Part shown: positions 23,950 through 35,337 of the stretch, piece after piece
Layout: the number at the start of each line of letters is the position of its first letter
How positions within the stretch are numbered: position 1 is the first letter of the stretch
Origin: Selaginella tamariscina
Taxonomy: Eukaryota; Streptophyta; Lycopodiopsida; Selaginellales; Selaginellaceae
Direction of reading: 5' to 3'
DNA: 64,000 nucleotides
Assembly: GCA_003024785.1 (NCBI GenBank)
Contig: PUQB01000098.1
Coordinates: 295,672-359,671, forward strand
Notes under the pieces: generated by a model
Databases searched by the model: none
Told to the model about the DNA's origin: nothing
Seen by the model: only the letters and a program-made list of their open reading frames with translations
Made by a program: the position numbers and the translations under genes

Positions 23950-23986
23950 GAAAAACCCTTGTAAATACTTCCATATAATAAGGCCG
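23950..23986 (-). repeat. Harbinger right TIR
   Basis: The complement reads CGGCCTTATTATATGGAAGT and pairs with 16866-16902. It is followed by the TTA target duplication at 23987-23989. Confidence 0.9.
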
Positions 23987-24067
23987 TTAGTCTCCATAAG
24001 TGTACCATATCTGATATGCTTGCAGGAAGTCCACCTGTTAACTAATAATAATAAATAAACACAAACA

Positions 24068-24069
24068 CA

Positions 24070-24110
<41 letters not shown>

Positions 24111-24248
24111 GTTATCTTACATGTTACCATGTTGTATATATATAACATATGCATCTCATGGGATGTGTTAGTTATTGCATATATAACTGATAATACACCA
24201 TAAGTTGTCTCTCTCTCTCTCTCTCTCTCACACCACACACACACACCT
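24068..24248. repeat. Inverted compound microsatellite pair
   Basis: A (GT)n(GA)n run at about 24068-24110 is mirrored by a (CT)n(CA)n run at about 24209-24247, about 100 bp apart. The two are reverse complements and could fold into a long hairpin. The pair lies within an intron of the split LRR gene, directly after the donor at 24247/24246. Confidence 0.8.
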
Positions 24249-24809
24249 GAGAAGTTAGATACAAAGCCCACATGTTCCTCCAATTACTAAGATCAGGTAA
24301 ACTTCCACTAAACAAGTTCCCCCCTTCGAAGGTCTTGTATAGCAGTAAGGGCCTACAATCTACAATTAATATGTATCGTATATATACAATATACATACAC
24401 ATATATAATTTTCAACGTAGACACTACATAGTTACATCATATAGTAAACTGTGGGTATATAATGTATACACACACATACATATAGTATATATATTTACCG
24501 AGATGGGACCGGTTAAGTTCACGACCATTGGCACAGAATATTCCGGTCCAGTTGTTTGGTACATGGCCCCCACGTTGTTAGCTTGGCGCTTGTCGGATCT
24601 GACGTGGCTTTGAACACTGAATTATGATGATTTCCAAATAAATAAATGTCATAAAATATAATGTATACTCTAGTATATTCTTGACTTGATTTAACCCATT
24701 ACCCAAGTCATTACATTTAAACTAAAATTCTTCTCAAATGTAACATATAGTAATTATATTCAGCTAATATATCTTTATTAAACTTTATTATGCACTGTGA
24801 CATCCTCTC

Positions 24810-27800
24810 TCAACCCTCACTTGAAATGTCGATGCGGCTCTCCTTCTTAGCAAACGGTTCCTCCCACAAGCCATCGTCCCATCCATAGTACCGAGGAACA
24901 TAGCCATGCAAGTCAAAGTCATAGTACTGAGAAACATAGCCACCCGAATCCAAAATGTGGGATCGGATTGAGTTGCGTTTGATAGCTTCAATGATAGGTT
25001 GATCCACTACAGACTGTTCTGGTTCTATCATGTCCTCTAGTTTACCATTCCCCGTAAAGTAGCAACCATGAAGTTCAGTGTAAACCAAAGCCGACGAATG
25101 AGTGGATCCACATGACGTCTCCACAAATTGTCAGGTGTAAGAGCGTTAACAGCCTTGCCAAATTTCCAGAGCCTGTATACGCAAAAGGATCCTCCAAGGA
25201 CTGTTGTGACTATCATGTTAGCTTGTAGCTTGCACCTTTGGTAACACCGCCAAGCCAGCCGATGCAAAAGCAGCAAGAACAAAGATTATGGAGATGACAA
25301 GCAAGATAGCAGCTCGGACTAACAGCCTCCTAATATTCTCCACCAGATTGTAAATCGAAAACTGCAACGTTCGGTAACACCCGGTGACCCCAGCCAGAGC
25401 ACTGCCATGCTAAAAAGAAGGACAAGCTGTTTAACACCCAAAATGTCTGTACGTCCCCCCTGTTGATGGCCACATACTTAATAACTGAATTTGGGTGGCG
25501 GTCGCTCATGGGATACTGAAGTGGGGGCTGTAAACACCAGAAAATGTGACGGTTGCAATCAATGCAGCTCCAACCAGGATCGCATTGAGTGCATCAACGT
25601 ACCAGTCCCGATCCCTCTGCAGGTTCTCGTAGTACTTATCCCACTTGAGGTAGTCCAGCATATCATCGTATTTAGTCGAGTGCAATGTTGTATACCAGTA
25701 AGGTGGCTTTCCAGACTTGTCAACCACATCCCGTTTGCACCTTTTGTCGTCACAAAGCTCCTTGATTATCTCCTTGTCACCAAAGATGACTGCCCAGTGT
25801 AAAGCTGTCCGACCAGTGTGTTGCCCACATTGTTGGGATAGCCCTCTAACACCACCACATCTTTGCTTGTGTCTTTAGTCTGGTTGCTAGTAAGCTCCTT
25901 AATGAATGTTATGATGTTGGCTGTCGACTCTGTGGATCTTGTTTCTACTTCCTCTCCAGCTTCTGTTCAGTTGATGTTGATGTATGGAGTACTTCTGCCT
26001 TTTGCTCAGCTCGGTGGAGACGTGCCATCCAGTAAGCCAGAGGTACATCATGCACCAAATCACCCTTGAACTTATCCACTGACCTTAGTTGTTTCGTTTA
26101 TCCTCCATTATTTTTAATCAGAGTCGTCGTCATCATTCTAGAAGATAATTCAGCTTGCAACAAATCATGTACCTGAGACGGTCGCATGTGACTCACCAAG
26201 CGTCTTGCAAACTCTAAGCCTTTTTTGTCCCCACTCTGTAGCACTCTCTTGAAACTGGACTCTAGTTGCTTATGAAGCTCCTCATTTTCTTCCATTACTG
26301 CCAAAAATTTCTCTGCCACACCCACCCTACTTTGGTCAGCATTGGCACGCATAGCAGCAAATGGTCGAGATCGATGCAACAAGTCCTGCACAAATGTTTT
26401 GTTGTGTACCTTTTGTAGCTCATCTGCAAGTTTTGAAGATGTGGTAGCATCACCATAGGCAGCCGCACATGAAATCAAACTCGGACTCAATCTCAGCTTT
26501 CCATCATAGACTCCTTGCACTGTCTCCTGGCATGCAAGATCCAAAAGTTCGCCATCGAGATTCAGATGATCTTCAAGAAACTTCTGGATGTCATCTGTAA
26601 ATGGATTCTTTCCTTTGCTAATATGGGCAATCAGCAAAGCTTTCAATACCCGACAAGAGACGTTCCTTGTCGTCAGGGCAATGACCTAGAATTGACCAGA
26701 ACCAAGGCGCAATTTTTCCACTTTGTCTTTTACTTCCAAATCAATTTGGTCCTTGTTGTTCTTTTCTGCTCCCAGTAACCAGTCAATAGCTCTTCATTTC
26801 CATTCCATGCTGCATAGTGTAAAGGACTAAGAACCAGCCAAGCCGTTAACTTGTTAACATTGTAGTCCGTCCCAAGTGAATCATTATGAGTCGTAAAACT
26901 TCTTCAGTTGCGCTTCGAGCAGCAAAATGCAATGGTGTCACGCCTGCATATCCTCTTGAGCTGGATTAGCACCCTTTTCCTTAATTAAATATTGAGTCAT
27001 CCTGTGCTACAGCAAAATGAAAAGGTGTTTGCCCGTACCAGTTTTTAACTTTGTTGACGTCGTTGCATGATGAACCAACCACATCCAACAGTTTTTAAAA
27101 ATATCAAGATTCCAATGCCTTCCAATTGCAGCTGCATGAAGAGCAGTGTTACCTAGGAACAACTCGTCAGGTGCCATAATATCTTTGATTTTTTGACAGC
27201 TCCTTCGGTATTTTGATGGAGCAAAGTCTGCACCAAATACTTGTTTTCTTCACAAGCAATGTGCAAAGTGCGACCCCTTGTCAAGAATATCTGTAAAGTA
27301 ATCTTGTGAGCATCATTTCGAAATGGTGTAGTGTAGTAAACATACCTTTCATTTCTTGCACCTTGATATTCATTAGCTGTAATAAACTTTCGAGTTTGTC
27401 ATCCTCCCACCAATAAGCAGCAGCTACGTGTATGGGTGTTGCATTCTCGTGATTGCGTTGAAGTAGAAGGTCGGACCACATAGCTCAACAATCTCCTTGA
27501 TCATGGGTTGCTAATCTCGACGAAACAGTAAAGTGAAGAAGGTTGTTACCATTCTCATCTACCTGTCGAATTGCATTCTCCGCTTCAGCACCCAAATTCC
27601 AGCATCAACATTTTTAAAATGTCATTTGTCGCCACCACGTATAGCTGCACGAAGAAGGTTGTCACCATTCTCATCTATCTGTCGAATTACATTTTCAGCT
27701 TGAGCACCCAATTCTAGCATCAACATTTTAAAAATCTCATTATTGCCACCACGTATAGCTGCGTGAAAAAGAAAGGTCTGGTTTTGTTGTCTTTCTAAGA

Positions 27801-28974
27801 ATTGCTTCCTTTGCTCTGTCACCAAGCTTATCCATGAGTGATTTGAATACACCCACATCGCCTCTTTCAATCGCTTATGAAGGACCGTTTTACCTGAAAT
27901 GTCTTCTTCAAGTATCCATAAGATTAAATTTACAATGTCAATGCTACCATAACGAACGGCTACATGAAGAACTGTCTCTCCCTGCTTATTTTTCTCATTG
28001 ATGATACTGGGTGCTTGACGACCTAGCTTAGTCATCAACTTTGATAATGTCAAGCTGACCATAACGAACAAATGAATGAAGCACTGTGTCCCTTCAGAAT
28101 CCTTTCACATATCACATACTTTGCTTCGTTTCCAAGCTTGCCAAACTTGCCAAGCAATACTAAGAGAACATCCTTATGGTAGGCAGCTGCATGAAGAACA
28201 TTGCGGTCGTCGTTGTTTTTCTGCTGGATTGCATCTTTAGAACCTTCATCTCCTAGTCTCTCCAAGAGAAACTCCACAATGCTAACACTGCAGCTCTATG
28301 AAGGATTGTGTTACCAAAATGTCTTTCTCACGATGAATTTCATAGTCATCGCTCAGCCTAGACATTATCTCCTTGAAAACTTGTATGTCCCCACCTTGAG
28401 CAGCCAAATTAAGAACTGTTCTATCAAACTGATCTGTTTGAAGAATTTCATCTTTGGCTTGATTGCCCAATTTAGAGAGGAAGATCTCAATAGCCTTCAA
28501 ATTACCAATCCAGGCAGCAACATGTAGAGCTGTCCAGTTGTCATCGTCCACTCTGAAAATCACATCCTCGAGTTGATCCTCCAGAAAGTCAATCAACACC
28601 ATAAGCATCTCCACATCTTTCCTCAAAACAACCCTATGGAGCACTGTGCGGCCATATGAGCCATCTGGTTCGCAAATTCCGTCTTTGGCAGTGTCACCTA
28701 GCTCATTCAAAAGAAACCTCAAAACATCAGCATTGCTGGCAACATGAAGAACCATGCTACCATGGCTGTCCTTTTTAAGTATTTTTCTTTTGACATAATC
28801 ACCACCAAGCAAGTCCTTCACCAAGCTTAAATTGCCATCCTTACTTGCACGGTGCAATGCACGTTCTGAAGAGTGGATATGTCAATTAGTTTTAACAAAT
28901 GTATAGTAAATAGAAATGTTACATCTGAGTAATTAAATTATGGATATATTACCTTCTGCATTGTCGAGCGCCAT
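24810..28974 (-). CDS. Ankyrin-repeat/PGG membrane protein copy B (ITN1-like), broken frame
   Basis: This is a large ankyrin protein of the plant ANK-PGG-transmembrane type, a family linked to membrane signalling and stress. Exon 1 starts at 28974 (MALDNAE) and splices at GTAATAT (28952) to 28865. About ten ankyrin repeats follow. Clear ones are DNWTALHVAAWIGNLKAIEI (about 28500), QGETVLHVAVRYGSIDIVNL (about 27970), GNTALHAAAI (about 27150) and LSPLHYAAWN (about 26800). A helical segment 26098-26646 (VAEKFLAVMEENEELHKQLE) precedes TGRTALHWAVIFGDKEI. Then comes the PGG-like segment DALNAILVGAALIATVTFSG (25540-25600) and a second hydrophobic part (NMIVTTVLGGSFCVYRLW). Several single-base frame changes break the reading. 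It is the fullest of the three copies with A (11.5 kb) and C (35.3 kb). Confidence 0.75.
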
Positions 28975-29230
28975 GTGATTAATGAATTTGCAACTTCTCT
29001 AATTCTCTAATTAGAGGAACGAGAGAATGTAGCAAAACACTGGATGAGAGACAAATTGTTACAACTATTGATTATCACTGATGTGAGTTTTCAATAAGTT
29101 TAGTTACCTTATTTATAACACTCGACTATATCCGAATTTAAACTTCAAAGCTACTGCTGGAATCTCCCAATCGGAACGTCAAAGGCACTGTTGAGTGTCC
29201 AAATCTAAATTTCAAAGCTACTGTTCTCGT
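28975..29230. promoter_or_regulatory. Conserved 5' region of ankyrin gene B
   Basis: Closely matches 39386-39625 and, less well, 14442-14660. It holds a direct repeat of 'cttctctaattctctaatta' character near 28993-29013 and two 'tcaaagctactg' motifs. It is the probable promoter/leader. Confidence 0.4.
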
Positions 29231-29517
29231 TCTTTTACTTTTTTTTTTAAGTGAAGGGCAATTCCCACTCACCATTAAATTAATTTAAATGGGATTCTTC
29301 TTTTTCTTTTACCTTTTTTCTTAAAGTCTAAGGGGCATGCCCAAAACCGTTAAATTAATCTCTTAATTAAATGGGTTAATTTAATAAAATTTGTTTTCCA
29401 TTGCAACCAATTTAAATTAGACTAATGAGCAACTCTAATGAAAAGAAGTTTCCGTAATAGTCGATATCTTCGTGCTCCATTGGCTACCGTACAGGACTGC
29501 TGCTAAAGGAGTCTGTA

Positions 29518-30390
29518 TTAAACCCCGCTGTCGTGTAACGGCATGACGTCATAATCTGGCAGCCACTCCCATTCCTCCGCGTCAGCAAGACCTCCGATAG
29601 ATTTGAGGCAAAACCATCGTGAGTACGATCCAAAGGTGAACTTACGGACACCCTCAGCTGGCAGAAGGGCAGAGTCTGGTGCATGCGTGAACGGCGAGGA
29701 AGAGCATGTACCTTGTTCTGAAGAAGAACAACTGAGTGATGTTTTGGAGGCGTTGCCGGATGAAATACCAGGTATATATAAGTTTGTGTGTTGTGCGTGC
29801 GTGTAATTGTGTACACACACATATTATGTATCTTCTGTATGGAAACTATCGTACCAGGGTTTCCTGTCTCATGAGATGAACAGGATAGATTACGAGCCTT
29901 CTCTCTCTCAGTTTCCATTATGACAGTGGTACTCGTAACCAGAGGTAACTAAACGGTCGCGGGTATTGGCAAGAAGTTATCAGGCCGAACATCTAACCAG
30001 GAGTTTCTGAAACTTCTCGGGCTGCACTCCTCACTGCTGCTGGGACTTAGGAAATAATCAACGGACCTCACCGAAGACACCACCCGAGATGTGTAGTCGT
30101 TGGCCAAGTCCAATAGGGAACAGTTACTCTCCGCCAGAATCTTCTTCATACAGCGTGTCTTCGTCTCTGTAGACCTGCCATTCCAGTAGCTGAAGAAAAT
30201 CAGATTCAGTTGCAAAAGTATGCCTGCAGTTACCATGCGTGTAATGAAAACTTACCAGGGGAGCTCTTGCGGTGGGTTTCGATTTGTTTCGCTTCCCTGA
30301 CATACTTTCAGCACTCACAGTAAGCACAGGAATTAGAAACCTACTTGGACAGAGCAGGGGGATAAGCATATTCCTGTAGAATCTGCACAA
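29518..30390 (-). CDS. Unrecognised gene X, copy 1
   Basis: I do not recognise the family. Pieces with coding character on the minus strand: MSGKRNKSKPTARAPL (about 30300-30255), a GT-AG intron, then an acidic stretch VYRDEDTLYEEDSGGE. Next is LLDLANDYTSRVVSSVRSVD (about 30130-30060), then SPSSSEECSPRSFRNSWLDV. A final segment, GVRKFTFGSYSRWFCLKSIG then ADAEEWEWLPDYDVMPLHDS, ends at the stop near 29518. Frames change at least twice. A second copy at 41.9-42.87 kb preserves the same blocks, part of it inverted. Ser- and acid-rich segments suggest a soluble plant-specific protein. Function unknown. Confidence 0.4.
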
Positions 30391-30974
30391 CGGTCCATTC
30401 TCCATATATATCAGAAACTATTGAGAGAAGAGGTCAGTTAAATAAACTAGCTTCTTCGTATTTCCCTATACATAGAAAACAAAAATGTTCCAGTTTAGCT
30501 CTTTTTATTTAGCAATTTACAAACCACAACCGTCCCCTTTTCAATGTCAGCTCATTGCAAGCGACCTGAAATTGAAAGTATGTAATATAATATACATACA
30601 CATGTATATATCTGCCATGCCTAATGTTATAACGATAGTTATCAAAATAATAAATTATATATAAGAGAGAGATAACTTGAGACGAGAACCAAATTAGTGT
30701 TAGGTGGGATCCAGTCCCAATATCCTAAGAATAATCTTCAACACTATTGAAGGACAATGATATTATAATTATACTCGCTTTTATATGGTACGTTTATTCT
30801 ATAATGATATGTAAACTAATAAATAATAATTATATAAAAATGTTTTTAAATGATTTATAAGAGCACGATATGGCGTCGTTTGAGGAATGATTTACAAGTT
30901 GAGTATAGAACAAGAGAAATATTTGCCATTCTTGCACGATAGAACGAGGAATCATATCACGATTAGAGTAAATT

Positions 30975-30976
<2 letters not shown>

Positions 30977-31050
<74 letters not shown>
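30977..31050. repeat. (CT)n(AT)n microsatellite
   Basis: About 18 CT units followed by about 18 AT units, then a GT-rich stretch. The corresponding site in the duplicate is at 40455-40525, with different unit numbers. Confidence 0.95.
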
Positions 31051-31052
<2 letters not shown>

Positions 31053-31587
31053 GTGTGTGTGTTTGTGCGTGTGCATGTGTATCATGTGTATGTATAGAGC
31101 TCATATCCTTAGATAGGGCATCCCTTGCCAATCAACGGTCTGGGTAAACCCAGCTACAAAAGTGATATTATATTTTAAAACAGATTTTATTATAATTATC
31201 TAAAGTAACTCTATTTTTTTCCTATGGTGATCTAACACGTCCGTGTAAGAATGTATAAATATAGTATACGCATGTGTGTGTGTAATTTAGTGTATTTGCA
31301 TGTACATAGCCCGTTAATTTATTGTTGATTATTGTTGATTTTTTAATTAAATGTTGATGTTCCTTTTTTTCTTTTCAAAATAAATGGAGCAATATATTCA
31401 ATAAACATCACATTGCTAAAGTTTTATAATTGAACCAGCTAAACCATGTACTATATATAAAAATGTAAAATATAATTTATATATTAAATATTACATTTAC
31501 ATGATAATATATGTGAAAAGCCCTTGAACGAGGGTTTAAAAATCATAAACTATAAGCATGAGAAATTTGCTTGCACACGTCTTGCAC

Positions 31588-32055
31588 ATGTCGAAGAAGT
31601 TCATTCTATTGTTACTCGTTTTAGTGGTTTGTACAGATAGAGTCCAACTACGGGGTAATCTCCTGCGTGAGTGTGTGTGTGATTATATATACTTTGTGTG
31701 TACGTAAGAGATCTTACTACTTGGTGTACTTGGTATCCCTTAGGTTTTATATTCCGTGTAAAACTTGTGTGTGTGTGTGTGTGTGTTATATCTCAATATG
31801 TAATATAACATTTTCTACACAAAAATTTAAATATATAAATATATGAAATCATACAGATATTTATTCAAATTATACATACAAATTATATTATATTATTAGA
31901 GGAATAGATGGATCAATCATGGAGGAGACCTGGAGAACCGTCGATATGCACAAGACCGTGAGATCAACGTCCTCACGGTAGACCGATTAAGCCTACGGTG
32001 GAGATAGCCGACGCTGTTGCAGTTTCAGTATTAACAGGTAAACGATTAAAACTAA

Positions 32056-32087
<32 letters not shown>

Positions 32088-33410
32088 CTACTGCATCATA
32101 TTAACTTAATTGTTTTGTTCATGATTAAATGGTCTAAGCTTTGAAAGGATTTCATCTGTGGAGAGTGAGTTTACCAGTTATAACGGGATACAATGGAACA
32201 ATGGCTAGGACCGTCTAAATGGGTACCATGCATGGACGTCCGATGAACTTGATCCACATCCTTTGTCCCAGATCACAACTTACCAAGGGTAAACGAACAA
32301 AAAAACCCTAATCCCTACACTGCAGTGCTTTCTTGGTGTGTCGTCTAGAGAGGAGCTCACAGAGGGGCAATGCACATTCCAAGGGAGTTTTCATAAACTC
32401 GACCTCAGATCTGGTAGAACAAAATGGAGAACTTTGATGGTACCCGAAAACAGTGGATATCCAGGAGCTGCAGTATGGGGTAGCAGCCCCTGTATAGATA
32501 CACGAAGAAACCTCATATTCGTTGCCACAGGAAACCTCTACATGGTACGTGTGTGCGTGTGTGTTAAGAATAGCACATATACAGGTACCGCCGGAGGTAC
32601 AAAACTGCCTGAATTCAAATGGAAATGCAACAGACTGCATACCGGAATCGGTCTGCCGAGCTTCAGTGGTGGCGATGAATTTGAGGGCTGGCTCAATGAA
32701 ATGGTGGTGGGATTGACATCTGGAGGCTGGCATGCGTTACACAAATGCCTAGGCCTGCGAATTGTCCCAATAGTCCAGGTGTGTATGTGTGTGTACGCAT
32801 GCGTGTGTATATGTATTGAACCTTTTTATTAGGACGTGACTATGACTTTGGGGAAGCACCTATGCTTGTTACTCTCCAAAATCAGTCGTATTCATATAAA
32901 GATATAGTTGTCAGTGGTATTAATCTGGGCTACTGGACAAGTTATATGGGAAACAGTAAGTATATTAATATATTAATCTATTTAAATGAAAATTTAAATA
33001 TGCCGGACCAGGTGGAAACTTTGGGGCAATATGGGGAGCAGCAACTGACGACCGTAGGATATACACGAACATAGCAAACACATTGGCACTCCCATTCCAG
33101 CTTACTCCTTTGCAGGAATATACCACCAGAGGTGCCTGGTAGCAATAGATTCCGCCTGTGGGGAATATTCTGGACGACCGGTCACGTGGCTTATGGACTT
33201 TCTAGTTGGCTCGTTTTGACCGGTGACGGTCATGTGTACGGGCTGAGCACGTATGACGGACGGGTAGTATGGCAGAGTACGACGAGTGCTACGGTGTACG
33301 GAGGGTTCTCTGTGGCTTTTGTTGGGTCGGGATATTCCGTGGCACTTTTTGGTAGCACTCCTGGGAAATCTTTGTTTGCGTTCTGTGCTGGTTCTCCACG
33401 GTGTTATTGA
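31588..33410 (+). pseudogene. PQQ beta-propeller (polyvinylalcohol dehydrogenase-like) gene, copy 1
   Basis: This encodes a secreted PQQ-type beta-propeller protein like the plant homologues of bacterial polyvinylalcohol dehydrogenase. A signal peptide starts at 31588 (MSKKFILLLLVLVVCTD). Exon 2 has the conserved WINHGGDLENRRYA (about 31910-31950). Later blocks are CTFQGSFHKLDLRSG and GAAVWGSSPCIDTRRN to VATGNLY (32370-32545), NCPNSPG, then YDFGEAPMLVTLQNQS (about 32840-32890). These are followed by GPGGNFGAIWGAATDDRRIY (about 33010-33065) and TTGHVAYGLS to GDGHVYGLSTYDGRVVWQST (33175-33280). Introns are short GT-AG. The propeller lost about 90 bp after LSLRWR (about 31998), creating an early stop, and other blades are missing. 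The duplicate at 41.5 kb keeps some of that lost part. No catalytic claim is made. Confidence 0.8.
32058..32087. repeat. (TATC)n microsatellite
   Basis: Seven or so TATC units in an intron of the PQQ gene. The duplicate has (TA)n at the same place (41657-41691). Confidence 0.9.
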
Positions 33411-35335
33411 CTAAACCTTATATAACTATATTTTGATATGCATATATACACAATAGACAATAGATTTTAATAGTTATATGCGATCCCATGGTTAAAAACT
33501 ATGTGTATAAAAAAAGTTATAAATTCTAATAATTTTAATTATGTATGTTTTGACACAATTATTTTAAATTTTAATTGTAAACTTCATGAAAAGTATTTTA
33601 AAATTAAATTATCATATTAAGGAGGTTCACTATAAGGAAATCTTAATCTATTAGGTTCACATTGAACACATACACTACTTACATATATTTTCTTGTCAAT
33701 TTCATATTGAATTGTATAAAAGTATATTTTAATTTTAAATCTTGGCACGTATATAATAAGATAAATTCATTTTAAATTCATCTTTTAGATTTAATATTGC
33801 ATTCAGAAAGTACGAAAAAAAACAAAAGAACGGACATTATTTACTTTCAATTTATAATATATACAGACTCTATAAAACACACGCTCTAGAGCAAGTAAAA
33901 AGTTAAATTAAAAGCTAAAGGAAACGAATGTATTTAAAGAAAAAAAGTATATAGATGGAATGCTTCTCTTGTTATAAAAAAAGATATACAGATGCATTTA
34001 CTTTATAGAGCACGTAAACAAAAATGTGTTGATGTGCATGTACATTTTAAGATATATATATGTTCATATATAAATTCATAAATATAATCTTAAATACATG
34101 CTTCTAATATTGTATATTTTAAGAGTTTTGTAGAACATTATATTTTTTTGGTCAATGTGCAATATATTTCACGGGGATTCAAGAATTTTTTTAAATTCTT
34201 TGATGTAAACAAAGACACGCATACATGCACACGTATGTGCATGTAGTACAAACAATCACATAGTGACGTAAAATATTTCTTTTAATCATGCACTTTCATT
34301 ACATGTTTTAGATACACGTGAATATGTAAATAATATATGTATAGACATTGATATTTTATAGGTGTAGCAGGATGTGTGTACGTCCACGTGTGTGTGAGAG
34401 ACATGCTCGTGAAATTACTAGTAATGTATATTGTACTGCATATATATTATAATGTTTTTACCAGCATATTGTTATTATAATAGATGTTTTGCCACATGTA
34501 AAAAAATATATTATTATATTTTTTAATTTCATAATTATTTTGATATATATTAATTTTCTATTTTAAACCATATGTTATAAATTAAATACAATATTATGTT
34601 ACATTATTTTTTCTATTTAAATCATATGTTGCATAATTTAGGTTTAAATAAAATATTACATTACATAATATATATATTACATTGTATGAACATATTATGA
34701 ATTACAAATTGTTAAATATATTAAAATCACATTGCTAATTTGTATTAATTAGAAAGTTTAATATTTCAAATTTAATTTTAAATCATTAGTGGTTTTAAAT
34801 ATAAATCCCATTACTGAATTAAAATAAAAATATTAAACTTTAAATCTATAATTTTTAATTTAAATTTAAATTAATATGGTTGATGTCCCGGTTGAAACTG
34901 TGTACTTGTTTTTTGTCTCAATTTTACTTTGTAATGAATTTATTAATGTGAATATATAAAGATTGATTTATAAACTTTATTAAGAATTATGTTACCACGT
35001 AAAACTTGATTTTAATATTGTTAATCACTAAGCTATTAATAAGATTAAAGATCTTGTAAGCTTTGTGAGTCTTTTAATGTACATATATACAATAATACTA
35101 ATTAAGATTTATTTAAAAGTCACTGAATTATGATGATTTCCAAATAAATAAATGTCGTAAAATAAATAAATTGCTTTTGTATAAATGACAAATCAACCGT
35201 ATTTAAGGCAAAGAATCGTATCGTTACACAGAAAGTTCCCATTACATTTTGTTTATATGAAGCTGAAATAACTTGTTTAACTCAAATGCAACATATAGCA
35301 ATTATATTCAGCTACTATATGTTTATTAAACTTTC
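33411..35335. repeat. AT-rich duplicated flank, copy 2
   Basis: Non-coding, AT-rich, collinear with 9715-11545. It separates the PQQ gene from ankyrin gene C. The last part (about 35110-35160) also matches 24615-24665 beside ankyrin gene B, so all three ankyrin copies share remains of this flank. Confidence 0.75.
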
Positions 35336-35337
35336 TC

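Larger units (their letters stand above)
16866..23986. mobile_element. PIF/Harbinger DNA transposon (7.1 kb)
   Basis: The element is bounded by terminal inverted repeats (CTGCCTTATTATATGGAA at left, CGGCCTTATTATATGGAA on the complement at right) and by a TTA target duplication at 16863-16865 and 23987-23989. TWA targets are typical of the superfamily. It holds a DDE transposase (+) and a Myb/SANT-type protein gene (-), the usual convergent two-gene plan. It also holds a nested solo LTR and two host-gene fragments. Removing it restores the frame of the LRR exon it interrupts, which confirms both ends to the base. Confidence 0.92.
16398..24615 (-). pseudogene. LRR receptor-type gene split by a Harbinger insertion
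   Basis: Minus-strand exons of a leucine-rich repeat protein lie on both sides of the Harbinger element. In gene order there is an LRRNT-like piece (NNWTGIFCANGR, about 24500-24560), then GGNLFSGSLPDLSNWRNMW (ending at the donor at 24247). Next comes GLPASISDMVHLWRL (24034-23987). After the element follow SHNNFEGTVPSLL, then DNQLTGEIPD, and a Pro/Ser/Thr-rich juxtamembrane-like exon (16398-16461). Deleting the element and one TTA copy joins VHLWRL directly and in frame to SFSHNNFEG. A 17-bp tandem duplication (16775-16812) and further frame changes add damage. I see no kinase domain farther left, so it was either a receptor-like protein or has lost its kinase. It is non-functional as written. 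Confidence 0.8.

Noticed and set aside
29949-30405. Gene X as a kinase or F-box protein
   Set aside because: No catalytic or F-box motif is visible. The acidic and Ser-rich segments are too generic for a family call.
30887-31147. 86-codon plus-strand frame
   Set aside because: It is mostly translated microsatellite (SLSLSL, YIYIYI) and disappears in the duplicate at 40.4 kb.
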